From Mesorhizobium jarvisii (lineage in GTDB: Bacteria; Pseudomonadota; Alphaproteobacteria; Rhizobiales; Rhizobiaceae): a DNA stretch of 64,000 bases. Positions 1 through 8,520 of the stretch are shown here, piece by piece. A model generated the notes under the pieces. That model saw only the letters and a list, made by a program, of their open reading frames with translations. It searched no databases and was not told where the DNA came from. How positions within the stretch are numbered: position 1 is the stretch's first letter; every line of letters starts with the position of its first letter. The DNA is taken from the NCBI RefSeq assembly GCF_003601985.1, contig NZ_QZXA01000008.1, forward strand, positions 186,001 through 250,000, in the 5' to 3' direction. A program made the translations under genes and the position numbers.

Positions 1-604
1 GGCCGGCGCCAAAGGCCTTCAGCGGCTGGCCGGCCTCCTGCATCAGGCCGTATTCGGCCGTGTACCAGTAGAGCCGGGTGATCATCTCGTCGCCGCCGAG
101 CGCGATGATGTCGCCGGCCTTCTTGCCGTACATCTGCATGAAGTCGGCGAAGACCGGCTGCGACAGCACGGGCACGTGGCCGAAGAAATCATGGAACATG
201 TCCGGCTCGACGATGTAGTCGAGCTCCTGCCTGGTGCGCAGCCAGTTGGTGACCGGGAAGCGGCGTTTGGCGAGATGGTCGAAGAAGGGGGCGGCGGGAA
301 TAAGACCCGGCACGGCAACGATCTCCCAGCCGGTCAGCTTGCGCAGCTTGGCGCTGACGTCCTCGAAATCGGGAATGCGGTCAAGCAGGCCAAGTTTTTC
401 AACACCGTCGAGATAGGAATGATGGGCGAGCTTGCGCGTCAGCTTCGTCTGGCGATCGCACAGAGTGCGCCACACCGCCTGTTCCTCGTCGCTGTAGTCA
501 TAACCCTGGGCCACGGTGAAATCGGCACGGCAGACCGAATAGTCGCCGCGCAACCCCTGCGCCGCGCAATCGCGGGCATATTCGGCAACACTCATCGTCG
601 TCAT
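1..604 (-). CDS. phhA: Phenylalanine 4-monooxygenase, 3' end cut by window edge
   Basis: The protein would hydroxylate phenylalanine to tyrosine with a pterin cofactor and non-heme iron in the cytoplasm. About 201 residues are visible and the frame is still open at base 1. The diagnostic motif HDFFGHVP lies at residues 138-145 and supplies the two iron-binding histidines, H138 and H143; the third ligand is expected in the YWYTAEYGL stretch near residue 180. The start ATG at 604 has a GAGGAG ribosome site 7 bases upstream. An Lrp-family regulator is transcribed divergently 139 bases away, which is a usual arrangement for a regulator of amino-acid catabolism. Only the C-terminus is missing, and I see no sign of damage. 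Confidence 0.93.
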   Translation of the reverse strand, partial: MTTMSVAEYARDCAAQGLRGDYSVCRADFTVAQGYDYSDEEQAVWRTLCDRQTKLTRKLAHHSYLDGVEKLGLLDRIPDFEDVSAKLRKLTGWEIVAVPGLIPAAPFFDHLAKRRFPVTNWLRTRQELDYIVEPDMFHDFFGHVPVLSQPVFADFMQMYGKKAGDIIALGGDEMITRLYWYTAEYGLMQEAGQPLKAFGAG

Positions 605-678
605 GGTTTTTCTCCTCGCAAATCGGCAATTGCAGACGTGTGCATAGGATAACCGGATTTGGCGAGGCAATTCGGTTT

Positions 679-694
679 TGATGATGGCTCATCA
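679..694. promoter_or_regulatory. Inverted repeat in phhA-lrp divergent spacer
   Basis: A perfect inverted repeat, TGATGA-TGGC-TCATCA, sits midway between the divergent starts of phhA and the Lrp-type gene. Its place suggests an operator for the Lrp regulator, but the consensus was not tested. The right flank is AT-rich (ATAATATTCAC), as is common around Lrp sites. Confidence 0.4.
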
Positions 695-743
695 GCAATG
701 TTCGGGATAATATTCACTCACAATCCGCATCCGAGGAGTGAAA

Positions 744-1220
744 ATGCCTCAATTCGATGATTTCGAGATCAAGATGCTCGATGTACTGCAACGCGACGGG
801 CGCAAGCCTGTCTCGGAACTGGCGCAAGAGATCGGCCTGTCGACGACGCCATGCGCGCGGCGCTTCGAGGCGCTGCAGGATGCAGGCGTCATCAAGGGTT
901 TTGCCGCGGTGATCAGCCGCCGCGCGGTCGGCCTGACGGTCGAGGTGTTCATCCAGGTGCGCCTTGTCAGCCACAGCGATGGCTCGCCGGAAAAGTTCAT
1001 TGCCGCGGTGCAGCGCATGGACGAGGTGTCTTCGTGCTGGACGATGACCGGCGACCACGACTTCCTGCTGCATGTGATGGTGCCTTCGGTCGACGAGCTG
1101 AACGCCTTCGTCATGCACCGGCTGATGCGGCTCGACGGCGTGCGCGACGTCCACACGCAGCTGGTGCTGCAAAACATCAAGGGACCCGGCCACGTGCCGC
1201 TCGCGCATCTCAGGAAGTAG
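744..1220 (+). CDS. Lrp/AsnC family transcriptional regulator
   Basis: The protein has 158 residues, the normal length for the family. An N-terminal winged helix-turn-helix (about residues 5-60, with KPVSELAQEIGLSTTPCARR) is followed by the alpha-beta RAM/ligand domain, which carries MTGDHDFLLHV near residue 100. The start is set at ATG 744 because GAGGAG at 733-738 lies 5 bases upstream; the GTG at 738 overlaps that site and is less likely. Given its divergent position next to phenylalanine hydroxylase, it probably controls phhA in response to an aromatic amino acid. That target is inferred from context. Confidence 0.9.
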   Translation: MPQFDDFEIKMLDVLQRDGRKPVSELAQEIGLSTTPCARRFEALQDAGVIKGFAAVISRRAVGLTVEVFIQVRLVSHSDGSPEKFIAAVQRMDEVSSCWTMTGDHDFLLHVMVPSVDELNAFVMHRLMRLDGVRDVHTQLVLQNIKGPGHVPLAHLRK

Positions 1221-1332
1221 CGCCATCTCCAGCGCTCCTGCGGAAAAGCTGCACGCAAACTGCTGAAACGGGCCAATTGGGCGGCTAGATCGCCGGCCAG
1301 CATATGCGGACCAACTGCCTAAGAGGTCCGCC

Positions 1333-2898
1333 ATGAAAATCGTCCTGATCAATCCACCGCACACAGCCATCGGCAGCCGGGTGCCGGACGATCATTTGCC
1401 GCCGCTTGGCCTGCTGGCGATCGGCGGCCCGCTGATCGATGCCGGCCATGATTTGCGGCTCGTCGATGCCGAACTCGGGCCGATGCCGCTCGAAAAGGTG
1501 GTGCGCGACGCCCTGGACTGCTTTCCGGACTTCGTCCTGATCGGCCATTCCGGCTCGACCTCGGCGCACCCGACCGCCTTGCTGATCGCCAAGATGATCA
1601 AGCAGCGCGAGCCGGCGACGATCGTCATCTATGGCGGCGTCTTCCCGACCTATCACTGGCGCGACATATTGGCGGCGACCGACGTCTTCGACTTCATCGT
1701 GCGCGGCGAAGGCGAGGCGACCGTGGTGGCGCTGGTCGAGGCGCTGGAAATGCACCAGCCGCCGGCGAGCGTCGCCGGCATCGCCTTCCGTGACGATCTG
1801 CGCCGTCCCTTTGCCACGCAGGGCGCCATGACCATCGCCGATCTCGACGCTTACCGCGTCGGCTGGGAGCTGATCGACCACGGCCGATATAGTTACTGGG
1901 GCGGCAAGCGCGCCGTGGTGATGCAGTTTTCGCGCGGCTGTCCGCATCTGTGCAACTATTGCGGCCAGCGCGGTTTCTGGACCCGATGGCGGCACCGCGA
2001 TCCCGTAAAATTCGCCAAGGAGATCGCCTGGCTGCACCGCGAGCACGGCGTCAAACTGATCAACCTCGCCGACGAGAACCCGACCGTTTCGAAGAAGGCG
2101 TGGCGCGCCTTTCTCGACGCGCTGATCGCCGAGAACGTGCCGGTGCTGATAGTCGGCTCGACCCGCGCCGACGACATCGTGCGCGACGCCGACATCCTGC
2201 ATCTCTACCGCAAGGCCGGTGTCATCCGCTGGCTGCTCGGCATGGAGAACACCGACGAGCAGACGCTGCAATTGATCCGCAAGGGCGGCAGCACCTCATC
2301 CGACCGCGAGGCGATAAGGCTGCTGCGAAAGCACGGCATATTGTCGATGGCGACCTGGGTGGCCGGCTTCGAGGATGAGGGGTTTCGCGACCTGTGGCGC
2401 GGCTTTCGCCAGCTCATCGCCTATGACCCCGACCAGATCCAGGCGCTCTATGTGACGCCGCATCGCTGGACGCCGTTCTTCCGCATCGCGCGCGACCGCA
2501 AGGTGATCCAGAAGGATGCCCGGCTGTGGGACTACAAGCACCAGGTGCTGCAGATGACGCGGCTGAAGCCGTGGATGCTGTTCTTCAGCGTCAAGCTCAT
2601 CGAGCTCGCCGTGCAATCGCGGCCGAAGGCGCTGGCGCGCATCCTGTTCCACCCCGATCCCGAGCAACGGCATTCGATGCGCTGGTACACCAAGATGGGC
2701 CGCCGGGTCTGGTTTCGCGAGGTCTGGGGTTTCCTGGCCCGTGATGGCAGGGTGAAGGACGGTCCGACGCTTGCCGAATTCTGGGGCGCGCCGCAGGACG
2801 CGGAGGAGGAATCGATGATCGTCGCGCGACAGCCGCGCAAGCCGGAGCTTTCCGCCTCCACAAATAGCGGGCTGCCGGCCAGAAGATTAGCCGGCTGA
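1333..2898 (+). CDS. B12-binding radical SAM protein, BchE-like
   Basis: The 521-residue protein has an N-terminal cobalamin-binding-type Rossmann domain (about 1-150, opening INPPH) and a radical SAM domain whose cluster motif CPHLCNYC gives C203, C207 and C210 in CxxxCxxC spacing. The stretch around GQRGFWTRWRHRDP just after the cysteines strongly recalls BchE, the anaerobic Mg-protoporphyrin monomethyl ester cyclase of phototrophs, as I remember it. No other bacteriochlorophyll gene is in the window, so the substrate here is unknown. The gene stands alone after the lrp gene and converges with argB with a 6-base gap. The B12/radical SAM class is certain; the BchE-like label is from memory. 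Confidence 0.85.
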   Translation: MKIVLINPPHTAIGSRVPDDHLPPLGLLAIGGPLIDAGHDLRLVDAELGPMPLEKVVRDALDCFPDFVLIGHSGSTSAHPTALLIAKMIKQREPATIVIYGGVFPTYHWRDILAATDVFDFIVRGEGEATVVALVEALEMHQPPASVAGIAFRDDLRRPFATQGAMTIADLDAYRVGWELIDHGRYSYWGGKRAVVMQFSRGCPHLCNYCGQRGFWTRWRHRDPVKFAKEIAWLHREHGVKLINLADENPTVSKKAWRAFLDALIAENVPVLIVGSTRADDIVRDADILHLYRKAGVIRWLLGMENTDEQTLQLIRKGGSTSSDREAIRLLRKHGILSMATWVAGFEDEGFRDLWRGFRQLIAYDPDQIQALYVTPHRWTPFFRIARDRKVIQKDARLWDYKHQVLQMTRLKPWMLFFSVKLIELAVQSRPKALARILFHPDPEQRHSMRWYTKMGRRVWFREVWGFLARDGRVKDGPTLAEFWGAPQDAEEESMIVARQPRKPELSASTNSGLPARRLAG

Positions 2899-2904
2899 GG
2901 CCGA

Positions 2905-3798
2905 CTAAGGCACGATCAGCGTGCCGGCGCCGTGTTCGGTGAAGAGTTCGAGCAGCACCGCATGCGGCGTCTTGCCGTTGAGGATGACCACGCCTTCGAC
3001 GCCGCGCTCGATCGCCTCGATGCAGGTCTCGACCTTGGGGATCATACCGCCCGAGACCGTGCCGTCCTTGATCAGCACCCTGGCCTCGGCGACGGTCAAT
3101 TCGTCGATCAGCTTCTTGTTCTTGTCGAGTACGCCCGGCACATCGGTAAGGAACAAAAGGCGCGAGGCCTTGCAGGCGCCGGCAATGGCGCCGGCGAAAG
3201 TGTCGGCGTTGATGTTGTAGGTGTGGCCGTCGCGGCCCGGCGCCACCGGCGCCAGCACCGGGATCATTTCGGAGCGGGCCAGAAGGTCGAGCAGCGTGCG
3301 GTCGACCTCGACCGGCTCGCCGACGAAGCCGAGATCGAGCACGCGCTCGATGTTGGAATCGGGGTCGATCATGGTCTTGCGCGCCTTTTCGGCGAACACC
3401 ATGTTGCCGTCCTTGCCGCAGAGGCCGATCGCCCATTCGCCTTCGGCGTTGATGAGCGCAACGATCTCCTTGTTGATCGAGCCGGCCAGCACCATCTCGA
3501 CGATCTCGACCGTCTTCTGGTCGGTGACGCGCAGGCCGCCCTCGAACTTGGATTCGATGCCCATCTTGGTCAGCATGGCGCCGATCTGCGGCCCGCCGCC
3601 GTGAACGACGATCGGGTTGACGCCGGACTGCTTCAGCAACGCGATGTCGCGGGCGAAGGCCTTGCCGAGCTCGATATCGCCCATGGCGTGGCCGCCATAT
3701 TTCACCACGACGGTCTTGTGTTCGTAGCGCTGCATGTAGGGCAAAGCGCGCGACAGCAGGGCGGCCTGCATTTCGGCGGTGGCGGCGATGTCCGTCAT
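2905..3798 (-). CDS. argB: Acetylglutamate kinase
   Basis: The enzyme phosphorylates N-acetyl-L-glutamate in arginine biosynthesis. The 297-residue protein has the family's usual length. It carries VVKYGGHAM near residue 32 (phosphate-binding lysine), VVHGGGPQIG near residue 64 (substrate-binding glycine loop), and the C-terminal nucleotide-site segment with GGMIPKVETC. In Rhizobiales argB usually follows engB, and here engB lies on the same strand about 8.5 kb upstream, separated by the sigma-factor and efflux genes. The gene converges with the radical SAM gene. Confidence 0.95.
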   Translation of the reverse strand: MTDIAATAEMQAALLSRALPYMQRYEHKTVVVKYGGHAMGDIELGKAFARDIALLKQSGVNPIVVHGGGPQIGAMLTKMGIESKFEGGLRVTDQKTVEIVEMVLAGSINKEIVALINAEGEWAIGLCGKDGNMVFAEKARKTMIDPDSNIERVLDLGFVGEPVEVDRTLLDLLARSEMIPVLAPVAPGRDGHTYNINADTFAGAIAGACKASRLLFLTDVPGVLDKNKKLIDELTVAEARVLIKDGTVSGGMIPKVETCIEAIERGVEGVVILNGKTPHAVLLELFTEHGAGTLIVP

Positions 3799-3960
3799 CG
3801 GGCGGTTCCCTGGCTTTTTGGTTTATGCATGTCGTTGCTCCAAAACCGCCGGGCACTTTTGGGCGACATGCATCAGGTAAAGACGGCGGCGTCTTAGCGG
3901 GATTTGGCCCGGGGGGCAAATGGCATTGCTGTCATATTCGCCGCGTTCACGGCCTCGTCA

Positions 3961-5457
3961 TCATGACGGCACCATCAGCGGCGCCCGCCGTTTCAGCCAA
4001 CCCGAAAGCTTCTCCATCTGCGCGGCGAAGGACAAAAGCGTCTCCTCGTCGCCCGGGCGCCCGGCGGCCTGGATGCCGAGCGGCAGGCCGGCCTCGGTGA
4101 CATGGACGGGCAGCGCGATCGACGGCTGGCCGCTGACATTGTGGATTGCCGGCCAGTGCGTGAACAAAAGGCTCTTGTCCATCAGCTGGCCGAACAAGGG
4201 TTTCAGCTTGAGCAAAGACGTCAGGTGAAGCTTGTCGAGAAGGTTTTCGACCAGCTCATCGGTGCCTTTCGGGTCCATGGCGCCGCAGGCGAGCGGCGGG
4301 TGCGCGATAACAGGCATCAGCACAGCGTCATATTGCGCGGTTTCCTCGATCATCCGGCGCGAGGCGGCATGTAGCCGCTGCAGGCCGGCATAGATTTCGC
4401 CGGCCGAGACCATTTCGCCCAACCGGCCGAGCACCCGCGTGGCGCGCTCGACGTCGCCGGTGACGGGACGGCCGACGCGCAGCGCTTCGGCCCGCAGCGT
4501 GCCGGCGACGGCGGAAGCAACCGTCCTGCAGAAGTCGGCCATGAAATCGCGGCCGATGAAGGGCAGGTCGATTTCCACGGTGGTGTGGCCGCCCTCGCGC
4601 GCAAGCGCCACAGCCGTGTCGAGCGCTTTCATCGTCTCGGCCGAGATCGGCAGGCCAAGCGGCGACTTGCGGTAGACGGCCAGGCTGAGCTTGCCGGGAT
4701 CGCGCGCGGCGGCGGCGGCGAACGTGCCCTTTGGCGGCAGTGCCGCATAGGGCGACAGGGAGTCGGGACCGTGGGTGAGGTCGAGCAGCAGCGCGCTATC
4801 GCGCACCGAGCGGGTGACGGCATGATCGACCACCATGCCGTACCAGCTTTCGCTGACCAGCGGCGTCAGCGGGATTCGACCCCGCGAGGTCTTGAGGCCG
4901 ACCAGGCCCGTGCAGGCGGAAGGCACGCGGATCGAGCCGCCGCCATCGGAGGCGTGCGCCACCGGAACCACGCCGGCAGCGACGAGGGCCGCCGCGCCAC
5001 CCGATGAGCCGCCGCTGGTGTGGCCGGTGTTCCAGGGATTGCGGGTGATGCCGAAGGCCTTGGATTCGGTCATCAGCCGCAACCCGTGCTCCGGCGAAGT
5101 CGAAGTGACGATCGGGATCAGCCCGGCGGCAAGGTAGCGGTCGGTCATCAGCGAATTGACGTCGGGCACCGAGGCCGGAATGCGGCTGCCGCCATGCGAG
5201 GGCACACCCTTGATGGCGATGCCGAGGTCCTTGATGGCAAAGGGCACGCCGGCCAGCGGCAGCGAGCGGTCCATGGTTTTCGCCCGCGCCCGCGCGGCCT
5301 CGTAGAGCGGCTCGGCCGTGGCATTGATTTCAGGCCTTGAGGCCTCGGCGCGCGCGATCGCCGCTTCGGTCAACTCGATCGCCGACAGTTCGCCCTTGCG
5401 CACCAGACCGGCGAGGCCGGTGGCGTCTTCTTGCCACAGAATGCGTTCGACCGACAT
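3961..5457 (-). CDS. Amidase signature family amidase
   Basis: The 498-residue protein belongs to the amidase signature (AS) family, which hydrolyses amides with a Ser-cisSer-Lys triad. K76 lies in VPFAIKDLG, the glycine/serine loop GGSSGG is at 149-154, and the nucleophile is S175 in DGGGSIR. There is no signal peptide, so it is probably cytoplasmic. The substrate cannot be read from sequence; AS members include indoleacetamide, nicotinamide and 6-aminohexanoate-type amidases. It stands between argB and the divergent sigma-factor gene with no clear operon partner. Confidence 0.9.
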   Translation of the reverse strand: MSVERILWQEDATGLAGLVRKGELSAIELTEAAIARAEASRPEINATAEPLYEAARARAKTMDRSLPLAGVPFAIKDLGIAIKGVPSHGGSRIPASVPDVNSLMTDRYLAAGLIPIVTSTSPEHGLRLMTESKAFGITRNPWNTGHTSGGSSGGAAALVAAGVVPVAHASDGGGSIRVPSACTGLVGLKTSRGRIPLTPLVSESWYGMVVDHAVTRSVRDSALLLDLTHGPDSLSPYAALPPKGTFAAAAARDPGKLSLAVYRKSPLGLPISAETMKALDTAVALAREGGHTTVEIDLPFIGRDFMADFCRTVASAVAGTLRAEALRVGRPVTGDVERATRVLGRLGEMVSAGEIYAGLQRLHAASRRMIEETAQYDAVLMPVIAHPPLACGAMDPKGTDELVENLLDKLHLTSLLKLKPLFGQLMDKSLLFTHWPAIHNVSGQPSIALPVHVTEAGLPLGIQAAGRPGDEETLLSFAAQMEKLSGWLKRRAPLMVPS

Positions 5458-5544
5458 CGGCGCCTCCCCGTTCCCGCCAAGCTAGCCAGCGGCTGATCCC
5501 TTGGCAATCGAAGCCTGCGCCAGCACGCCGGACTTTAGGTGCAC

Positions 5545-5573
5545 GGAATATTCCAGCGTTGCAAATACAACGC
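5545..5573 (+). promoter_or_regulatory. Two adjacent palindromes upstream of ECF sigma gene
   Basis: GGAATATTCC (5545-5554) is a perfect 10-bp palindrome. It is followed by GCGTTG-CAAATA-CAACGC (5556-5573), another perfect inverted repeat. GGAAT could be the -35 of an ECF-type promoter with TACAAC at 5566-5571 as the -10 region. A similar arrangement, GGAATTTCCC then TGTAAC, lies upstream of the fasciclin gene. This suggests autoregulation and a shared regulon, but it is based on two sites only. Confidence 0.4.
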
Positions 5574-5593
5574 AATCGCCTAACTTGGCGCAC

Positions 5594-6133
5594 ATGACGC
5601 CGCAGGACATCACCAAGCTGATCGTCCGGACTTCGATGAAGGATCGGGCAGCGTTCGATCTGCTCTACCGGCAGACCAGCGCGAAACTTTTCGGCGTGTG
5701 CCTTCGTGTATTGAACGACCGGGGAGATGCTGAAGAAGCGCTGCAGGAAGTCTTCGTGAAGATATGGACGAAGGCGGATCGTTTCGCCGTCTCCGATCTG
5801 AGCCCGATCTCCTGGCTGGTGGCAATCGCCCGCAACCACGCGATCGATCGCGTCAGGGCACGGCGCAAGCCTGCCGCCGATATCGATGCCGCGCTCGAGG
5901 TGGCCGATCCGGCACCGGGACCTGAAGCGATGGTGGTGGCGGGCGACGAATCCGTACGCATCCATCATTGTCTCGAGGAGCTGGAGAAGGACCGGGCGGC
6001 GGCCGTCCGGGGCGCTTATCTCAAGGGCGAAAGCTATGCCGAACTGGCGGAGCGCCACGGCGTGCCGCTGAACACGATGCGTACCTGGCTGCGCCGCAGC
6101 CTGATGAAACTGAGAGAATGTCTGGAAAGATGA
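5594..6133 (+). CDS. ECF RNA polymerase sigma factor, SigK-like
   Basis: The 179-residue protein has sigma-70 region 2 (about 15-85, including LRVLNDRGDAEEALQEVF and a SWLVAIARNHAIDRVR segment) and region 4 (about 120-175, a helix-turn-helix in YAELAERHGVPLNTMRTWL). It directs RNA polymerase to a small stress regulon. The start at ATG 5594 begins the conserved region-2 lead-in. The gene overlaps the next one by four bases (ATGA), and that gene encodes its likely anti-sigma factor. The partner, an RskA-type protein, and the nearby fasciclin gene resemble the mycobacterial SigK/RskA system, in which SigK drives fasciclin antigens. The SigK comparison is an inference. Confidence 0.88.
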   Translation: MTPQDITKLIVRTSMKDRAAFDLLYRQTSAKLFGVCLRVLNDRGDAEEALQEVFVKIWTKADRFAVSDLSPISWLVAIARNHAIDRVRARRKPAADIDAALEVADPAPGPEAMVVAGDESVRIHHCLEELEKDRAAAVRGAYLKGESYAELAERHGVPLNTMRTWLRRSLMKLRECLER

Positions 6134-6852
6134 CACTGGCAGAGGACAACGGACCGGAACGTGGAGGCGACGAGCTGTTCGCCGCCGAATACGTTCTCGG
6201 CGTTCTGCCGGCAGAAGAGCGGCAGATCGCGTCCAGGCGCGTCGACACCGACACCGATTTCGCGCGGCTCGTCGATGGCTGGGAGGTTCGCCTGTCGCCG
6301 CTGGCATCAGCCTATGCCGAGGTCGAGCCGCCGGCTTCGGTGAAGGCGGCTGTCGACCGCCGGCTGTTTGCATCGACCGCCGCCACTCCGGCCGAGGCCC
6401 GTGCCGGCCTGTGGTCCAGCCTCGCCTTCTGGCGCGGCCTTGCCGTCGCTGCTGTTGCAGCGCTGGCTCTCTATATCGCCGTGCCCTATGTCAATCGGCC
6501 GGCCGAACAGCCGCAGGCGCGGCTTGTTGCCTCGCTGGCGGCCGACGGCAGCGATGTAAAATATCTCGCCGTCTATGATTCCGAGCGGCATGACGTCAGC
6601 CTTTCGCACGTTTCCGGCACGCTTGCTTCCGGCAAGGACTTCGAACTTTGGATGATCGAAGGCAAGAACGCACCGGTCTCGATGGGCGTCATCCCGGCCG
6701 GCGCGACCGCGCATATCGGGGTCTCGCCCGCCACGCAGCAGAAGCTGGCGCAGGGCGCGGTGCTGGCCGTCAGCCTGGAACCGGCCGGCGGCTCGCCGAC
6801 GGGACAACCGACCGGACCGGTGGTTGCCGCTGGCGACCTGAAGGGCATCTGA
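6130..6852 (+). CDS. RskA-like transmembrane anti-sigma factor
   Basis: The protein has about 240 residues. Its cytoplasmic N-terminus contains the anti-sigma segment AAEYVLGVLPAEER, a single transmembrane helix lies near residues 100-118 (GLAVAAVAALALYIAV), and a periplasmic domain contains FELWMIEGKNAPVSMGVI, typical of the RskA C-terminal domain. It would hold the sigma factor at the membrane until an envelope signal triggers release. The start at 6130 gives an ATGA overlap with the sigma gene; an in-frame ATG at 6118 is an alternative, and neither has a strong ribosome site. The overlap implies translational coupling with the sigma gene. Confidence 0.87.
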   Translation: MTLAEDNGPERGGDELFAAEYVLGVLPAEERQIASRRVDTDTDFARLVDGWEVRLSPLASAYAEVEPPASVKAAVDRRLFASTAATPAEARAGLWSSLAFWRGLAVAAVAALALYIAVPYVNRPAEQPQARLVASLAADGSDVKYLAVYDSERHDVSLSHVSGTLASGKDFELWMIEGKNAPVSMGVIPAGATAHIGVSPATQQKLAQGAVLAVSLEPAGGSPTGQPTGPVVAAGDLKGI

Positions 6853-6882
6853 CCTGCTGCATCTCGCAGCGAATCCGTTTCC

Positions 6883-6929
6883 GGAATTTCCCAAATATAT
6901 CTTATGTAACACCTGCCTAAAATAGGTGT
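6883..6929 (+). promoter_or_regulatory. Candidate ECF-type promoter and hairpin upstream of fasciclin
   Basis: GGAATTTCCC (6883-6892) followed 12 bases later by TGTAAC (6905-6910) matches the layout in front of the sigma gene (GGAATATTCC, 11 bases, TACAAC). Just downstream, ACACCT (6909-6914) and AGGTGT (6924-6929) form a 6-bp hairpin with a 9-base loop. If this is the promoter, the fasciclin mRNA has a leader of roughly 160 bases. Confidence 0.3.
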
Positions 6930-7077
6930 GCGTGCCGGTAAGAAGGTGCGCCATAAAATTTCTTTGCCCGAGCGAAAAATTCAAAAATCCAAAAATATTC
7001 TGAAACTCGCGCGTTTGTGTTGCGTATCTCCTCGCGTCCCCAAAAATGGGAAGAGAAAACCGAGGAGTTTGAACATC

Positions 7078-7635
7078 ATGCGTAGATACGCCACCCTTTT
7101 GCTTGCCGGTACGATCGCTGTTTCCGCGCTTGCCACCGCCGCCTATGCCGAAAACCCAATGGTCGGCGGCGCCGCCATGTATGCCCAGAAGAACATCGTC
7201 GAGAACGCCGCCAATTCGAAGGACCACACCACGCTGGTCGCCGCCGTCAAGGCGGCCGGCCTGGTCGACACGCTGCAGGGCGCCGGTCCGTTCACCGTCT
7301 TCGCGCCGACCAACGAGGCCTTCGCGGCACTGCCGGCCGGCACGGTCGACACGCTGCTCAAGCCCGAGAACAAGGACAAGCTGACGAAGGTCCTGACCTG
7401 CCATGTCGTCGGCGCCAAGGCGATGGCGGCGGATGTGGCCTCGATGGCCAAGGCCGACGGCGGCACGCACAAGGTCAAGACGGTCGGCGGCTGCGAGCTT
7501 TCCCTGAAGGCCGAGGGCGGCAAGGTCACCGTTACCGACGAGAACGGCAATGTCGCCAATGTGACGATCGCCGATGTCGAGCAGTCCAACGGTGTCATCC
7601 ACGTCATCGACAAGGTTCTTTTGCCGAAGATGTAA
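7078..7635 (+). CDS. Secreted fasciclin (FAS1) domain protein
   Basis: The 185-residue protein has a cleavable signal peptide (cleavage expected after AYA, about residue 24) and one FAS1 domain, with the conserved FTVFAPTNEAFAALP block and C-terminal NGVIHVIDKVLLP. FAS1 proteins act in adhesion or envelope functions; the ligand is unknown. GAGGAG lies 10 bases before ATG 7078. It follows the sigma/anti-sigma pair and may be under that sigma factor. Its middle (bases 7189-7398) is about 95% identical at DNA level to the second fasciclin gene at 17610-18170, whereas the C-terminal thirds differ. The mature protein contains two cysteines, in the segments TCHVVG and GGCELS, that the paralog lacks. 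Confidence 0.92.
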   Translation: MRRYATLLLAGTIAVSALATAAYAENPMVGGAAMYAQKNIVENAANSKDHTTLVAAVKAAGLVDTLQGAGPFTVFAPTNEAFAALPAGTVDTLLKPENKDKLTKVLTCHVVGAKAMAADVASMAKADGGTHKVKTVGGCELSLKAEGGKVTVTDENGNVANVTIADVEQSNGVIHVIDKVLLPKM

Positions 7636-7719
7636 CAAGGGGCCAGCCGCGGACGAACCTGCGGCAAGAGCTCTCCGCCGATTGCGTCGTCCCGCTCCCC
7701 TGATCCGCAATCGACACGC

Positions 7720-7764
7720 ACGCTCCGCGCCGCCCACAGCCAACTGTGGAACGGCGCGGAGTGT
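7720..7764 (+). terminator. Long hairpin downstream of fasciclin gene
   Basis: The outer stem ACGCTCCGCGCCG / CGGCGCGGAGTGT (13 bp with one G-U pair) encloses an inner stem CCACAG / CTGTGG with a CCAA loop. It is followed only by CGTTTG, so termination may be weak, but the structure is strong and well placed 85 bases after the stop codon. Confidence 0.6.
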
Positions 7765-7844
7765 CGTTTGGGGGCAACCGTCACCGGCTTTTGATTTTGG
7801 CGTGGCGGTATAGTTTGGCAAAAGGAACAACCGGAGGAATGGTC

Positions 7845-8348
<504 letters not shown>

Positions 8349-8367
8349 CGAAATTCGACCGGAAACG

Positions 8368-8399
8368 AAAAACTCCGGGTCTTGCGGCCCGGAGTTTTT
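8368..8399 (+). terminator. Intrinsic terminator after msrB
   Basis: A perfect 12-bp stem, AAAAACTCCGGG / CCCGGAGTTTTT, with an 8-base loop ends in a T tract. It lies 19 bases after the msrB stop and is a textbook factor-independent terminator. Confidence 0.92.
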
Positions 8400-8470
8400 T
8401 GCGCGGTCAGAGCTTTCGGGCGTGGACTGGAGGAGCTTCCCGAAACCGCTGCCCACGTCTGTGTTTCTGT

Positions 8471-8520
8471 CTTGACGCAATTCCTGTGGGAAAACCGCTT
8501 CACACTTATCCTGGAATTGC
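8471..8520. repeat. RIME-like palindromic repeat, copy 1
   Basis: TTGACGCAATTCC ... GGGAAAACCGCTTCACACTT ... CCTGGAATTGCT matches the second palindrome of the copies at 12238-12338 and 27539-27641. The arms GCAATTCC / GGAATTGC and GGGAAAA / TTATCC pair. The first-palindrome half (about 8408-8470) is diverged. The element ends exactly where the stop codon of the MFS gene begins. Confidence 0.8.

Noticed and set aside
2597..3919. A 440-codon minus-strand frame overlapping argB
   Set aside because: It is a frame-shifted shadow of argB and the radical SAM gene with Arg/Ala/Pro-rich sequence and no domain.
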